Positions 22,647-32,796 of a stretch of 64,000 nt of DNA are shown here, in pieces; the stretch's first letter is position 1; the number at the start of each line of letters is the position of its first letter. The position numbers and the translations under genes were made by a program. This stretch comes from Mytilinidion resinicola (lineage: Eukaryota > Ascomycota > Dothideomycetes > Mytilinidiales > Mytilinidiaceae), in contig NW_022985464.1 of assembly GCF_010093595.1 (NCBI RefSeq), positions 280,470 to 344,469 on the forward strand, read 5' to 3'. The notes under the pieces were generated by a model. It had not been told where the DNA came from. It saw nothing but the letters and a program-made list of their open reading frames with translations, and ran no database searches.

Positions 22647-25301
22647 TTATAAAGACTTTATGCACTGGGCTTTCAATGGTCGGGGTCGTAGGTTGTATCG
22701 TGTTTGTTTACATTGGGACTCGGCGGGAGGTTGAATGGCTTCGTACTTGGCAAGCAGCTCAGGCAGCGATAGAAGCGGCGGTAAAGACGGTGGTGGAGCC
22801 TTCTTGCCCTTCTTACATTTCTTACCCTCCTGCTTTTCTTTGGGTATCTTAAGGGGTGAAGACGGCGGTGAAATGACTTCGCACTTGATAGGTGGCGTAA
22901 GCGGCGGCGGAGGCGGCAGTTGAGACGGCGGTGAAGTATCTTTACCCTTCTTACCCTTCTTTTCTTTCGGTTTCTNNNNNNNNNNNNNNNNNNNNNNNNN
23001 NNNNNNNNNNNNNNNNNNNNNNNNNNNNNNNNNNNNNNNNNNNNNNNNNNNNNNNNNNNNNNNNNNNNNNNNNNNNNNNNNNNNNNNNNNNNNNNNNNNN
23101 NNNNNNNNNNNNNNNNNNNNNNNNNNNNNNNNNNNNNNNNNNNNNNNNNNNNNNNNNNNNNNNNNNNNNNNNNNNNNNNNNNNNNNNNNNNNNNNNNNNN
23201 NNNNNNNNNNNNNNNNNNNNNNNNNNNNNNNNNNNNNNNNNNNNNNNNNNNNNNNNNNNNNNNNNNNNNNNNNNNNNNNNNNNNNNNNNNNNNNNNNNNN
23301 NNNNNNNNNNNNNNNNNNNNNNNNNNNNNNNNNNNNNNNNNNNNNNNNNNNNNNNNNNNNNNNNNNNNNNNNNNNNNNNNNNNNNNNNNNNNNNNNNNNN
23401 NNNNNNNNNNNNNNNNNNNNNNNNNNNNNNNNNNNNNNNNNNNNNNNNNNNNNNNNNNNNNNNNNNNNNNNNNNNNNNNNNNNNNNNNNNNNNNNNNNNN
23501 NNNNNNNNNNNNNNNNNNNNNNNNNNNNNNNNNNNNNNNNNNNNNNNNNNNNNNNNNNNNNNNNNNNNNNNNNNNNNNNNNNNNNNNNNNNNNNNNNNNN
23601 NNNNNNNNNNCAGTTGAGACGGCGGTGAAGTATCTTTACCCTTCTTACCCTTCTTTTCTTTCGGTTTCTTTGGAGGTGAAGATGGCAGGGAAATAGCTTC
23701 ACATTCAGTTGGTAGCTTAAGCGGCGGTAGAGGCGTCGGTGAAGACGGTGTCAAAGTCTTTTTACCCTGCTTGCCCTTCTTGCTTTTCTTGCCCTTCTTG
23801 CTTTTCTTGCCCTTCTTGCTTTTCTTGCCCTTCTTGTCCTTCTTTTTTTCTTTAACCAGAGTAGATTCCATTGCTTCAGTTACAAGATTCCACCAATCCG
23901 GGTGGGGAGACGTTTCGGAGTCTTTCGTATGGGGTTTCTCAGTGTGTTGATCTATGGCGGCGACCGGCTCTTTGATTGCGGGAGGCTCTTTGAAGGCAGG
24001 CCATTCGACGGCGGCAGGCTTTTCAATGGCGGGGGGCCCTGGAGTCTCGGAGACCTCTTCTACTGATTCTGGGACCTCGGGTGGCGGAGGAGGTGAAGGA
24101 AAAGGTAATTCTCTAGACATCATGGGAGCACTAGCGCCCATTAGGCTTTCAGGCTCCTCAACAGCGGGCTCTTCGTAGGTGCAGAACGCGCATTGGATGA
24201 GAGCGACCAGCAAAACCAGCAAAATAAGTCCTGCTACGTAGATCCTGTACGACAACATTCGTAAATAGTACGGTGCCGTAGTTTCCTGGACCAAAGCGGC
24301 CTCCTTCTTTTGACTGTTGTCTCGAGTTCTCTTGTATTGGTAATTAGCTATTCGGCCCTTTCTTGGCTGTTGATGCTTTCTTACCTTTGAGACTTTCTTT
24401 GCCTTTAACGCTTTCATTGCCTTTGATGCTTTTTTGGTCTCTGTGGATACTTTCTCTTGGACTACTTCTTTCTTTACTTTTGTGGTCTTGGAGGGTTGGA
24501 TTGCCTTGGTCGCTTCCTTGGACTCCTGTTTCTTTTATCGTTAGCTTTATATCATAATACTATAACCGTCTCTGAAAATCTCCTAATATTAACCTAGCTT
24601 ACTTTTTTCTGCTCTCTCGCAATTGGCATATGCACACCAGATTCGCTCTCCTGACTGAAGTGACTGGTGCCATGTCCAACACCAAATTTCTCGTTGGTCG
24701 TTATGCCCTTCCTTATTGCCATTTGATGCAAGGCATTCCCCATTACTCTCCAAGGGCGCTTCTTGATGGCTACAGTCCCAAAGGTTGCAATCCAGTTATC
24801 TGTTTCATCAATGGGCCACATCTGGTAGCTGAAGTTCTCTGCTCCTTTCACGGTTGGATGCACCATTTCGATCCGTAGTATAGTATGGTCCGCTATTGCC
24901 CATTTTAAAATTGGCTCTTCGATTGCTTGGTAGTTGGTCAGTCCAGATGGATGGAATCTTTCTGGAGGCGGTGGCGACAACATTGTAACCTTTTCACCGC
25001 TTGAAATATACCACGAAAATACTGCAGAGGCTCCCTTGATGTATTTGCTCCATTGCAGACCTGACTTGCTCTTTCTTAAACATAATGAATCCGCTTTATC
25101 CATGAGAGGACCCATTGCGGTAGTAAGTGTCTGCATATCATGTTCATCTGCCCAATTTTGAGCCACTTTGTGCGGCACGCCGCTCCACAGGACTTGGCTG
25201 TTGGGTTGGCATATTCCTTCAAACTGCTGATAAATTTGCGCCTCCTCTTCGATCGTCAGATACTCGAGAAGGACCGGCATCAACGATGATAGTGAAACCA
25301 T
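22647..25301 (-). CDS. CD38-like ADP-ribosyl cyclase domain with a membrane segment and Lys/Pro-rich repeats
   Basis: Exon 1 is 25301-24603. A 77-bp intron (24526-24602; GTAAGC...GCTAAC...CAG) joins REQKK to ESKEATKAIQ in phase 0. Exon 2 runs 24525-22647 and contains a 635-N gap. Residues 30-135 look like the CD38/BST1 fold: LWSGVPHKVAQ (W39), QTLTTAMGPLMD (compare the family TLEDTLLG block), QWSKYIKGASAVF (W84), GEKVTML, AIEEPIL (E128). W39, W84 and E128 sit in the order and roughly the spacing of the two catalytic Trp and the catalytic Glu. The acidic residue of TLED is Thr60 here. Then a basic linker, one membrane span (YVAGLILLVLLVALIQCAF), 18-bp repeats encoding GKKSKK, longer Pro/Lys-rich repeats cut by the gap, and a C-terminal YNLRPRP. 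No signal peptide is seen. Expected activity is NAD+ cleavage or cyclisation; the assignment is mine from motifs. Confidence 0.5.
22976..23610. other. assembly gap (635 N) inside a coding tandem repeat
   Basis: About 60 bases left of the gap (from 'cagttgagacggcggtgaag') are repeated exactly right of it, so the gap replaces an unresolved tandem repeat in exon 2 of the ARC-like gene. The gap size is not a multiple of three relative to the flanking frames, so the true number of repeat units is unknown. Confidence 0.9.
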
Positions 25302-25556
25302 TGCACGTGTTTGTTTGTCGAAACCGCGTACATTGCTTCATTCTTGGTTTTGTGTCCGTCAGTTGGAAACTTTAAATCGTGAACCACGAAAAGACTTAAC
25401 AAATACTTTCCCTCTCACAAACGGGGTGCCTCAAGGCAAATATACGAACACGTCAGCGAAATGCGGGGTACGCCTGTCACCTGTGATCGAGGACCGAGTC
25501 AATGACAAACTTTCCCCGCAGTGGCTTGAGCTGCACCCTACTTCAGGTACATCTGA
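25302..25556. other. upstream region of the ARC-like gene
   Basis: Probable promoter of the gene starting at 25301; no motif named. Confidence 0.4.
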
Positions 25557-25635
25557 GACTGTGCCGCAGCCAGTGGGGAAGGGTGAGCAAGGGTGAGCAA
25601 GTGTGAGCAGACCTGAGGAGAACTAAGTGTTGAAA
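25557..25635 (+). repeat. repeat fragment, less mutated copy of 21796-21954
   Basis: Matches 21796 onward, then ends at AGTGTTGAAACA, a string that also occurs inside copy B at about 21951-21962. It suggests a deletion derivative. Confidence 0.6.
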
Positions 25636-25726
25636 CATTATTTTCATGATCAAGAGTCCAATACACGGCCACAAATTGGACTGAAGCAAATTAAATCTTG
25701 ACTTAATCAGACAGGAATTTCTTTTA

Positions 25727-26246
25727 GGGGACGGGTAAACACACACCCCCTTTCGAGAAGCCTGGCCCCCTAGCATCGCCGCCTCCACCTACTCTTCACC
25801 CTGATCAATATACCCCTCGATTTCCTCATCATACGCTGCAAGCTGACGTAGAAGCTCCTCTCGGCTAAGCCTCTGTGCTTGAGGATGAGGCTGAGGCTGA
25901 GGCTGAGGCATAGGCTGAGGCTGAGGCGTAGGCTGAGCACTATCTTTCTTCTGAAGTGCCTTTTTCCGTGGTACCTTATCCTTTGCACCAGGCGGCCGGC
26001 CGCGCTTCTTAGCTGCAGGTGTAGCCGTAGGCGCTGCTATATGCGCTGCTATATTATAGAGGGAGAGGAGGAGGATGCAATTGATTGTGATCAAGGCCGC
26101 ATTTAGAGAAAGCATTCGGAATTAGTGAGCAAGTTAAGCAAGCGAATCGGAGGCTACGGAGCAGCCCTCCGAGCCAATCAGAAGATCAGATGAAAGGGGG
26201 GTGGGTGTGTGGTTACTCGAAAGGGGGTGTGCGTTTACCTGCCCCC
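25727..26246. mobile_element. 520-bp non-autonomous hAT-like element with 8-bp target duplication
   Basis: Inverted ends of 31 bp (GGGGACGGGTAAAC... against GGGGGCAGGTAAAC..., both running into CACACCCCCTTTCGAG) with three mismatches. The flanks are an exact 8-bp direct repeat TTCTTTTA (25719-25726 and 26247-26254), the duplication length of hAT transposons. The interior carries the AT-hook open frame described separately. Confidence 0.85.
25789..26115 (-). CDS. AT-hook peptide inside the hAT-like element (transposase remnant)
   Basis: 108 codons starting MLSLNAALITINC. Residues 36-50 include the AT-hook KKRGRPPGAKDK, then a (QP)n stretch and an acidic tail (LSREELLRQLAAYDEEIEGY). AT-hooks of this form occur near the N-terminus of hAT transposases. 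No catalytic domain is present, so it is probably what remains of the parent gene. Expression uncertain. Confidence 0.45.
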   Translation of the reverse strand: MLSLNAALITINCILLLSLYNIAAHIAAPTATPAAKKRGRPPGAKDKVPRKKALQKKDSAQPTPQPQPMPQPQPQPHPQAQRLSREELLRQLAAYDEEIEGYIDQGEE

Positions 26247-26254
26247 TTCTTTTA

Positions 26255-26652
26255 CTATTCAGACTAGCTAGACTACGTACAAAGCCTTGAAAACATAATC
26301 AATCTTCAAGGAGCAGTTGAAAAACGTGAAGACTCGATGCATGTGTCACGTGCAAGTGTTCTTAGCGCGATTTCTCGCTACCAAACTCTACCTCCTAGCA
26401 GCGCGACATTCCACTTCATTGATCACCCTAAAAACGAGTTCCCATCAAATTCTCACACTTTTCCCCCAATACAAGCCACTCGCTTCATCTACACACACTG
26501 GAATGCGACAAAGACCAATACCAAGACCAGAAATCTCCATAAAAGCCATACCCTTCAATACAGCTACCCCCGTCACGACAACCGACGGCTTTGAGGACAC
26601 GAGGCCCCAACTCCACCCGCCCCAACTTCGAATATCGACGTAGACTTCCAGA
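26255..26652. other. promoter side of PGA2
   Basis: No supported gene; C/A-rich near the PGA2 start, as often seen in fungal 5' UTRs. Confidence 0.45.
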
Positions 26653-27120
26653 ATGGACTCGCCATTTCCCTCTGCAACTGCGGCTCCCGATATTCCCACG
26701 CTCCTGCGCACCTGGTCCGGAAATTTAACCCGCAACACGTCGTCCGCCTTTGCCAGCCTGCGCCTGAAAGACTACATCCGCCTCGTCATCATCATCGGCG
26801 GCTACTGCCTGCTTCGGCCCTACATCATGAAACTCGGCGCGAAGTTACAGATGCAGATACACGAGAAGGAGAGCGCGGATAGAGGCTTCATGGACCCGAA
26901 CGAGCTGCGCGGCGCGAAGATCGAGATTCCGGGCGTTGAGAGCGACGAGGATGATAGCGGGGACGAGGTACACACGGGCGCAGACATGGATTTTGGGCGG
27001 AAGGCGAGGTTAAGGCAGAGGAAGTTTATCAGGGAGGCATTGGAGAGGGAGGAGCAGCGGTTGAGAGATGAGGCTGAGGGGAGCGATGCTGAGATTGAGG
27101 AGTTCCTTGTGAAAGAGTAG
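26653..27120 (+). CDS. PGA2: Pga2-family protein (membrane, secretory trafficking)
   Basis: Single exon, 155 aa. A short Ser/Pro-rich N-terminus is followed by the conserved block LKDYIRLVIIIGGYCLLRPY, which contains the single membrane span, then MDPNELRG, an acidic middle, FGRKARLRQRKFIREALERE and a final GSDAEIEEFL. The same order (IRLVIIVGGY, then a basic RR.KR segment, then DxDIEELL) is found in yeast Pga2, an ER protein needed for processing of Gas1 and alkaline phosphatase. Length fits the family (about 130-160 aa). No intron needed. Confidence 0.85.
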   Translation: MDSPFPSATAAPDIPTLLRTWSGNLTRNTSSAFASLRLKDYIRLVIIIGGYCLLRPYIMKLGAKLQMQIHEKESADRGFMDPNELRGAKIEIPGVESDEDDSGDEVHTGADMDFGRKARLRQRKFIREALEREEQRLRDEAEGSDAEIEEFLVKE

Positions 27121-29200
27121 AGGTGGGTGTATGAATACGTGGCCAGTGGGGGCTGTGAGACGGGGGATTTGCATTGCTGGCGCTATGGGTGAATAATCAT
27201 CAGCGCTCTGAATCGGCCTTTAAGTGGCCTGTGTGAGTAGGTCATGCGGTACTAAAGGGTTTGGCCCCTTGGATTTTCTACTATACTTGATTTTTTCTCT
27301 TTGACTGTGCCTGTGGTTCCACTTGTTCGAGAAAAAGCTCATGCATCCTCTTTTTACCCGACCTTTTGGATTTTCGAACCCCTTGGAAAGATGACTTCCT
27401 CTGGAACTTCGGCCCCTTGGACCTTTCTCTGATTCACATTGCTCGTATCTTGAAACTCAAGGGCACGGCTTTGAGTCCTTGATGCCAATGTGCTGCCATG
27501 TCATGGCCTCCATTGACTTCCCTTCACACTGCCCATTTAGTAGTCTCGTCTTGCAATACACATCTTACAGATGTACTCGGCATGCAGACCTTGTGAGCGA
27601 GTGTTGGGATGTTTCAAAGGACTATGACGCCGTGTCGGTGCTGGCAAGTGTGAAAATTGAATCTTTGAATCACTGGGCCTTTTGCTCGAACACCTTCGTT
27701 GAGATGAAGCCCCGGTCTTGTGGGGTCTTTGTTCATTCACTTCTCTCGTATTTCTTAGCCCGATCCCATGCCCCTTTGCCTTTCGTTGCCAACTTGACGC
27801 CATGTCTTGTTCTGCGGTGACATCGCACCACCACCTTGCTACTATCAATGTCATATAGAGCTCCAACGACTGTATGGTCTGAATGAAGGTTGGCCTGGCT
27901 GATGCGATGCCGTACAAGATTATAACGCCATCTCGGTACCGGCGAGTTGCGCATTAGGTTTTTGACCTCCTGGGGATCTCTTTTTCGATGCTTTTCAATC
28001 CTAGGCCGTTGCGATCACCTGGTACCTCCCCTAGACGCGGTATAATCTCCTACGGATGCGACACGCCGGTGTTGAGGTCTCGATGGATCTGTCGCAATGT
28101 CGCTGCCCGCCGAAGGCTTTCGTCGCGCCTTTACCACGCCCGGACAATCTTCAAGAAGAGAGGATGAGATCGCTAGGCAGGTGGATGGGGCCGAATGAGC
28201 TGTATGTGGGAATAAAAGAATGGTCAGCTATTGTGGTCAACAACAGGGACGGCTGCTGTTACTGCAGGTGGAGGATGATGACGCACCGCGGCAAGGCGCT
28301 GCCTGCGTAGGAATTGGTGCCAATCTTTCACCCCCTTTATCCTCTCGTACATCTCACGTGGATGTGACGTGACGGAAGTCTTTGCGACACGGGATGTTGT
28401 GGTGGAGAAACGTTGTGGAAGATTGCGACACCATGTCGGGGAGGTGAGATGCGAAAACACCAAGGAAATCATTGCGAGAGGCAGGCACAAGACGTGATTG
28501 AGGACCGGAACATCAAACCGAGCCCGTGGAACACCAACCAAGTGCGAGGGAAAGCATTGAGGGACCCAGGCCTCGGCCATCGCAAGAAACGCGGCGTGGC
28601 CGACCCCATCATCTCTTTGGACTCGGACACCATCAGGAACACCATCGCGGACGGCGACAACATCATTGGGAGCTGGGGAGAAGCACCTTAGCAGTGACCT
28701 GGAACGTGTGAAATATCATAGGTGAGACCTCAGTCAATGGTTATATTTCGAAATATTTTGGTCGGTATCCAATTGACAGCCCACCCCGTCCTGCGGGAGG
28801 CGGGGTGGTTGCGTAGTGGTTCGCCATTGCTGCACTAAAATCACTGTCACTCAGAGTACGGCGTGGATCCTCCGGGTTGAACGAAGCTGCATACGGAACT
28901 GGGAAAGGCTCTGCCTCACTTCGGTGAGGTAACCTTTTTGCTTTTTGTTTCTATTTGGTTGCGTGTGTATAGGACGCATGGAGGCCTCGCTGTCGGTGTT
29001 TAGGTGTTGAGAGAGGGCTACGCAAAGGCCAGGTAAAGGCTTCGCAAAGGACCCAGTTCGATTCGTGGTGGTGCTGGCCACTACAGTCGCTTTGTGATAT
29101 TTTCAAAACAATCCAACCCCAAAAGCTCAACATCATCTCACTTTGCGGACATGACAGGCCTCAAAGAATTGGAATTACTCTCATATGTCTCAGATCCAGG
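27121..29200. other. 2-kb gene-poor stretch
   Basis: No reading frame I can support. Three imperfect copies of a short block (GGCCCCTTGGATTTTC, GACCTTTTGGATTTTC, GGCCCCTTGGACCTTTC) lie at 27260-27435, and two imperfect ~34-bp direct repeats around 27617 and 27914 share TATRACGCC and TCGGT. These look like mutated repeats. A short GC-rich hairpin is listed separately. Confidence 0.45.
28781..28808. repeat. GC-rich hairpin
   Basis: CCACCCCG (28781-28788) pairs with CGGGGTGG (28801-28808) around a 12-nt centre that itself can pair CCT with AGG. No RNA gene could be fitted around it. Confidence 0.6.
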
Positions 29201-29209
29201 ATTTTCATT

Positions 29210-29880
29210 ATGAGGCAGGACGTCGAGTGGAGTTGCAGCCAGACTGTTCTTTTCGCGCTCTCTTTCCTCCGTAGCAGCATGAAAGCCCGCCTCACTCACT
29301 TCCCCGTCAACTACGAAGTTCACACTCAAATCTACGCAGACACCTTCCGAACTGTTGCTAGCTTCAAGTGGATAATTTGCCTCTCCTGCCCCCCCGCCGT
29401 TGCAGCCCTCGAATCCGCCGTGCGCAGCGTCATAGCCTTCTTATCCTGCAAACCTGGCACCAAATCTGCCAGCTCACCCAGCAGCTCACCTCCTCTATCC
29501 CTGAACCCACCAAAGCCTCTCGACATCTCGAATCCTCCTCTCCTTCGACCATCTTCACAAGCCCGCTATCAGTCACGCCCTTTCTGACTGTCCTCTTCTC
29601 CCACCGTTTTGGCACCTCCAAGCTTCCTCCCGCCTTGACAAGCTAGCAATATACGATGCATCCCCCAGGAGCTGGAATCGCCGTCGCCGCGATCGGCCTA
29701 TCAGACCTCAATACTCTGTCCCAAGCACGCCAGAGTTTGACAAGATTACCCAGACCTTTCGATCAAGGTGATAAAAGTGTTGGCCGAAGGGGAGCTGAAG
29801 AGGAAGGTGGAGGAGCTGAGGGATGGGAATTTGAGAGATATTGCGGCTCGGATGAATGTTACGCGGTGCTGGCGGAATGA
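29210..29880 (+). pseudogene. possible broken protein-coding remnant, unrecognised
   Basis: Protein-like text appears in alternating frames: VHTQIYADTFRTVASFKW, then (other frame) LQTWHQICQLTQQLTSSIPE, and a final KVLAEGELKRKVEELRDG coiled-coil-like end before a stop near 29880. No single frame is open. I do not recognise the family; a weak resemblance to kinetochore Nnf1-type sequence was not strong enough to call. Confidence 0.25.
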
Positions 29881-30474
29881 GTGAATTGAGTTGAATTGAA
29901 TTGAGAGGGCACGGTAGAGGAATCAGCGGCAGGCTCTGAACGCCTCTCCGATTAAGGTTGGAACAGCCAGTACGCTTCTCACCAACCCGATGGTCCCTTT
30001 GTCTACGAAGAACTGAATCGCGAGGGCTCCATTCCCGGGGCGATGGTGGTAGAACTTAGCCCGACAGGTTCCTTTACGGGAGATATCGTGGGAGAGTAAG
30101 GGATTTATTTGCCCGGACAATCGGAGGACGGTTGTTGGGTGTATTTCCCCCAGGAATCTTCTCCGAAGACCTCATCGACGAGCATTAGAGCTCCGATTCA
30201 AGCATCTAAGAAGGCTGAAGACTGCTATCAGCGGAACCAAGCGACAAGCCCTCGAATCCACCCTTCTGCCGGCTTGCCCTGGTAAAGCACCAGCACCAGT
30301 CACTGGAGGCTCACATCCACGTCACCATTCAAGGTCAGTTCTGCACTCTGAATCTAGGAATGAGGCGACTCTGTCGAAGCAGCTCCTATCATCAGAAGTC
30401 CTGAAAGCACTAGTCGGTGTGGGCGACTAACGAAAAGGTCGCTGCATTGGTCGACTCTCCGATGGAAAGATACA
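29881..30474. other. intergenic or upstream exons of the two-span membrane protein
   Basis: A minus-strand 65-codon frame (29923-30120) reads like protein (FYHHRPGNGALAIQFFVD) but is unrecognised and isolated. The true 5' end of the plus-strand gene at 30475 probably lies here. Confidence 0.3.
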
Positions 30475-31384
30475 TTGGACGGAAAATGGACGGTTGAGAA
30501 ACAGAGTTCTCAATTCGCAATAGTTACCCAAGCCAACTCAAAATTGTCGGGCACAACCTCTGAGGCTTCAAGAGGAAGACTTCCCACTACTATACGACCA
30601 ATCCGTAAGAGACCAGGCCTTTCGGCCTGTCCTCGTTCATTAACCTACACCGAGAGTGAACAGGCTCTTCGTCCATCAAACGACACCCCTCGTCCATCAA
30701 CTGACACCCCGCCTCCATCAACAGACACCACGTCTACATCAACCAACACTTCTCGCGGAAACGTCGTAAAGATAGAGGTTGACTGTGACGAAGAGGACAT
30801 AGTCGAGGTAAATCGACGCGGTAGCCCTTGGATCCGCCCCATCACATGGGCCGTCGTCGGCATGGTCCTCTGCGTGGAAGGCTTGATCGCCAACAGCATC
30901 TTCTTCATGGCTGTCTACAGAACAGTGAAGAAGCCAAAATTCAAGGCCGAGGTCGTTCTCGCAATGGTCATCATACTGTCACTAGTCCTGGACTTCACAC
31001 TCATGTACCGTCTTATCTCAAAGTATAACTTTTTGAGACATGGTATTAAACATCTCCCCTCGTTGTCACTTCTTGGGCTAACTTCTACCACAGACCCGCA
31101 CCAAGAGATTGTCCGCGAACGCGCACAACTGTCGAGAATAGCCCCATCTCTCCCACCCACTGGCGTTAAGATCTACCTCATTCTCCGCAAAGACCATTGC
31201 CTGCGCAATGCCACCAAAGCGCCCGACGACGGAGTTCCTCAAGAGAAGAATAGGCGAGAGTTCGAGGGGTTTCACCAAACATCGAGGATCGTAGTAATAC
31301 TACATAACTTGATACTACCACAAATTCTTAAACTAACTCTAATATTGTCCCTCTCGCCAATTTGTACAGACCGCTCTCCAATGA
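30475..31384 (+). CDS. small predicted membrane protein, two transmembrane segments
   Basis: The frame is open from about 30364 and has no ATG near its start, so the 5' exon is unresolved; 30475 marks only the first supported coding part. Around codons 65-95 lies a threonine/proline repeat (PSTDTPPPSTDTTSTSTNTS), then an acidic stretch, then two hydrophobic spans, WAVVGMVLCVEGLIANSIFF and VVLAMVIILSLVLDFTLMY, joined by a short basic loop. Two introns are likely: 31043-31093 (GTATTA...GCTAAC...CACAG, 51 bp, so the unspliced frame stays open) and 31291-31369 (GTAGTA...ACTAAC...TACAG), after which the frame ends at 31384. Family not recognised. Confidence 0.45.
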
Positions 31385-32346
31385 CTTCCTCTGTTTGATT
31401 CCTCCATGCCATCTCCAGAAGACGTAACCCCTAGAAAAAAAAATAGGAAAACTCCCCGCCCTCCTGCTCTATCTCTCAACTGCGTTACACTAGCTGCGTT
31501 CCATCTTACTAAACATCCTAAAAACTCCTCCGCTTTCCAGCAGCCGACCATCTGCGGTCCGATTAACCTACACATGGCCTGTTTTGAACTAGCTTAACGA
31601 TGTTTCGCATACAGACGTTGCGTGCAAGGGTACCCACGATTGCATATATAGACCCAGGAGGTTGGTACACCCGTCACCCCCTAGTCAATCCTCATTCCTT
31701 CCCGCGTCGCTCACGTGCCGGGGAGGGGATGTGGGGGGCACCGGAGTAACTTTGGTTGATGGAGTAGATTCTTCAGTAGGGACGGGGGAGGCATGTAGCC
31801 ATGTCGAGCTGCCGGAACAGTTGCGGGACGAAAGGGATAGCTTAAGTAACATGCGTGTTTACGAGAACGAATTCGTTGGTTACTTATTGGGGAAATTGTG
31901 TTGCCACATCAAATCAAAAGACCAAACGACTGAGAACAGGTGGTTGACAGTTGGTAGGAAGGTTGTGGAAGATTTTGAAGAAGATTGGAAATATAGTTAT
32001 GGGAGCACATCCGATCATACTCGTTGATAGATGAATATTGTATGCTGATTTGCGGACATTGCCAGACACACTTCATTCCTACGTGTAAACACATCAGCAA
32101 TTAGTGACATCATGGAGAAGATGAAGGTGGCATAATACATATCCCCGTTTCATACTGGAATGAGCTGTGAGCCAGCGCATACCAGCGCATCCGTCTTGAA
32201 AATCTACATATGACGGGGATGAAAGATATAAAAGCAAACAACATCCCCAACCGGGTTCTTATCTAATTCAAGTTCCGCAAAATTTCCCCATTAACGTGCT
32301 TACGACAGTGTTCATCACTGCTGCCCCCGCAAACCACGTATCTGCG
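31385..32346. other. intergenic, promoter of the 149-aa gene
   Basis: A plus-strand frame at 31662-32027 has a protein-like middle (VYENEFVGYLLGKLCCHIKS) but no recognised domain and a poor start; not called. A TATA-like GATATAAAAGC lies at about 32226-32236. Confidence 0.4.
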
Positions 32347-32796
32347 ATGGAGACTAACACCGCAACCCCTGTTTTCAATGCCGAAAAATGGATTGTAATA
32401 GTGCGAAGCTCGCGCGATATCGTCCTGATCGACAGCCTCTACACCGAGCAAGTCGCTCGAGAGTACAGTTCCGTCCTGGACTCCAACATCGCGGCCGCCG
32501 CGTACGAAATGTCCTTGATCGTCGCCATCGCGCGACACGGCTTCGTCCACGCAGTAGGGAGCCGCGTGCGACACGACGAACCGTTCCGGAGCGTGGTGGC
32601 AATGGAGGAGGTGGATCCAGAAACCGGAAGGCGAGTGTCTTCGGAAACCGTGATCAAGGTGATGCGCAAGTCGGAGTTGCAGAGCTATAATGTGGATCCA
32701 GAGCTTTGGGCTGAAGAAGATGAGTATCGGGATTTCTTTGATGCCGTTGTTAATACTTCGCCTAGCCCTCCTGAGACATTTGTGGTACGAGGGTAG
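32347..32796 (+). CDS. hypothetical 149-aa protein
   Basis: The frame is open from 32296, but ATG 32347 (METNTATPVFNAEKWIVIV) is the first Met. A TATA-like box sits about 110 bp upstream. The sequence reads as a compact globular protein: WIVIVRSSRDIVLIDSLY, a helical AAAAYEMSLIVAIARHGFVH, then an acidic C-terminus (DPELWAEEDEYRDFFD). There is no signal peptide at this start, no membrane span and no cysteine. Family not recognised. The good amino-acid mix and TATA position support a real gene. Confidence 0.5.
   Translation: METNTATPVFNAEKWIVIVRSSRDIVLIDSLYTEQVAREYSSVLDSNIAAAAYEMSLIVAIARHGFVHAVGSRVRHDEPFRSVVAMEEVDPETGRRVSSETVIKVMRKSELQSYNVDPELWAEEDEYRDFFDAVVNTSPSPPETFVVRG

Noticed and set aside
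28805..29075. tRNA-like A-box and B-box strings (TTGCGTAGTGG; AGTTCGATTCG)
   Set aside because: They lie about 250 bp apart and no cloverleaf or acceptor stem can be formed.
29210..29880. Nnf1-type kinetochore gene
   Set aside because: Only scattered similarity over broken frames; kept as an unnamed possible remnant.
29923..30120. 65-codon minus-strand frame (FYHHRPGNGALAIQFFVD)
   Set aside because: Looks protein-like but short, isolated and unrecognised; not enough to call.
31662..32027. 121-codon open frame with VYENEFVGYLLGKL
   Set aside because: No recognised domain, doubtful start, no supporting splice or promoter pattern.
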